DNA from: an uncultured Ruminococcus sp.
GTDB taxonomy: Bacteria; Bacillota; Clostridia; Oscillospirales; Acutalibacteraceae
Length of the DNA stretch: 7,250 nucleotides
Assembly (NCBI GenBank): GCA_946055445.1
Contig: CAMGGF010000060.1
Coordinates: forward strand, 1 to 7,250
Direction: 5' to 3'
The notes beneath the pieces are model-generated. The model ran no database searches. It saw nothing but the letters and a program-made list of their open reading frames with translations, and was not told the DNA's origin. Positions 7,184 through 7,250 of this stretch are shown piece after piece. A program made the position numbers and the translations under genes. Numbering within the stretch: position 1 is the stretch's first letter; every line of letters begins with the position of its first letter.

Positions 7184-7229
7184 AAAAAGCAGAAACTCCC
7201 AAAAATTTTTATAAAGGACGGTGCTACCT
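7172..7229 (+). other. Intergenic gap after ribF, AT-rich
   Basis: A 58-base A-rich spacer, the longest non-coding stretch in the window. It holds the -10 half of the candidate promoter and a short AAAAATTTTT self-complementary run at 7201-7210. An AAAGGA Shine-Dalgarno lies at 7213-7218, with a rather long 11-base spacer to the next ATG. There is no GC-rich stem followed by a T-run, so I see no intrinsic terminator for the nusA operon here. Confidence 0.6.
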
Positions 7230-7250
7230 ATGTGGGCATTGAAAACCGCG
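7230..7250 (+). CDS. 5' end of an unidentified gene, partial
   Basis: An ATG at 7230 opens a frame reading MWALKTA to the window edge. An AAAGGA lies 11 bases upstream and a candidate promoter further back. Seven residues are too few to name a product. The sequence does not match the start of RpsO, which often follows ribF in Firmicutes. It may be the first gene of a separate transcription unit. Confidence 0.4.

Noticed and set aside
7201..7210. AAAAATTTTT palindrome as a terminator or operator
   Set aside because: It is pure A/T with no loop and no GC stem, too weak for an intrinsic terminator. It is a common chance pattern in AT-rich spacers.
1..7250. A hidden novel system (defence, mobile, CRISPR, retron or similar)
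   Set aside because: Nearly every base is accounted for by conserved housekeeping genes in their standard order. I found no repeats, inverted termini, tRNA or foreign-looking segment.

Overview
The window is a compact run of housekeeping translation and RNA genes, all on the + strand. It is the well-known nusA-infB operon in its Firmicutes arrangement: (rimP end)-nusA-rnpM(ylxR)-ylxQ(rplGA)-infB-rbfA-nrnA-truB-ribF. Every complete gene is intact, with family-typical length and motifs. The gene order, a NusA without C-terminal repeats, the rnpM/ylxQ pair and the DHH protein NrnA between rbfA and truB all point to a Firmicute. The Lys/Ala-rich IF2 linker, with a conserved-looking block after it, and the moderate GC content suggest Clostridia. 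From memory of related IF2 proteins I favour the Oscillospiraceae/Ruminococcaceae group. That placement is inference, not proven by the sequence.

Layout: positions 1-43 hold what is probably the last codons of rimP. nusA (48-1097) encodes the elongation/termination factor. rnpM (1136-1408) and ylxQ (1395-1712) are two small RNA-binding proteins with overlapping reading frames. infB (1717-4068) encodes initiation factor 2 and is the largest gene. rbfA (4093-4449) encodes a 30S maturation factor. nrnA (4442-5401) encodes a DHH/DHHA1 nanoRNase/pAp phosphatase, truB (5398-6291) tRNA Psi55 synthase, and ribF (6284-7171) bifunctional riboflavin kinase/FAD synthetase. After ribF a 58-base AT-rich gap leads to a new start at 7230, cut off by the window end after seven codons. 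A reasonable sigma-A-type promoter overlaps the ribF stop and would serve that next gene.

How they work together: the genes cover transcription elongation (NusA), translation initiation (IF2), 30S maturation (RbfA, probably RimP), tRNA modification (TruB), short-RNA turnover (NrnA) and possibly RNase P modulation (RnpM). ribF is a metabolic passenger commonly found at this position. Four overlaps (14, 8, 4 and 8 bases) and short gaps elsewhere indicate one polycistronic message with translational coupling. I see no mobile element, CRISPR array, tRNA/rRNA gene, riboswitch or convincing terminator, and no evidence of a new biological system. The findings below are modest points about otherwise ordinary genes.
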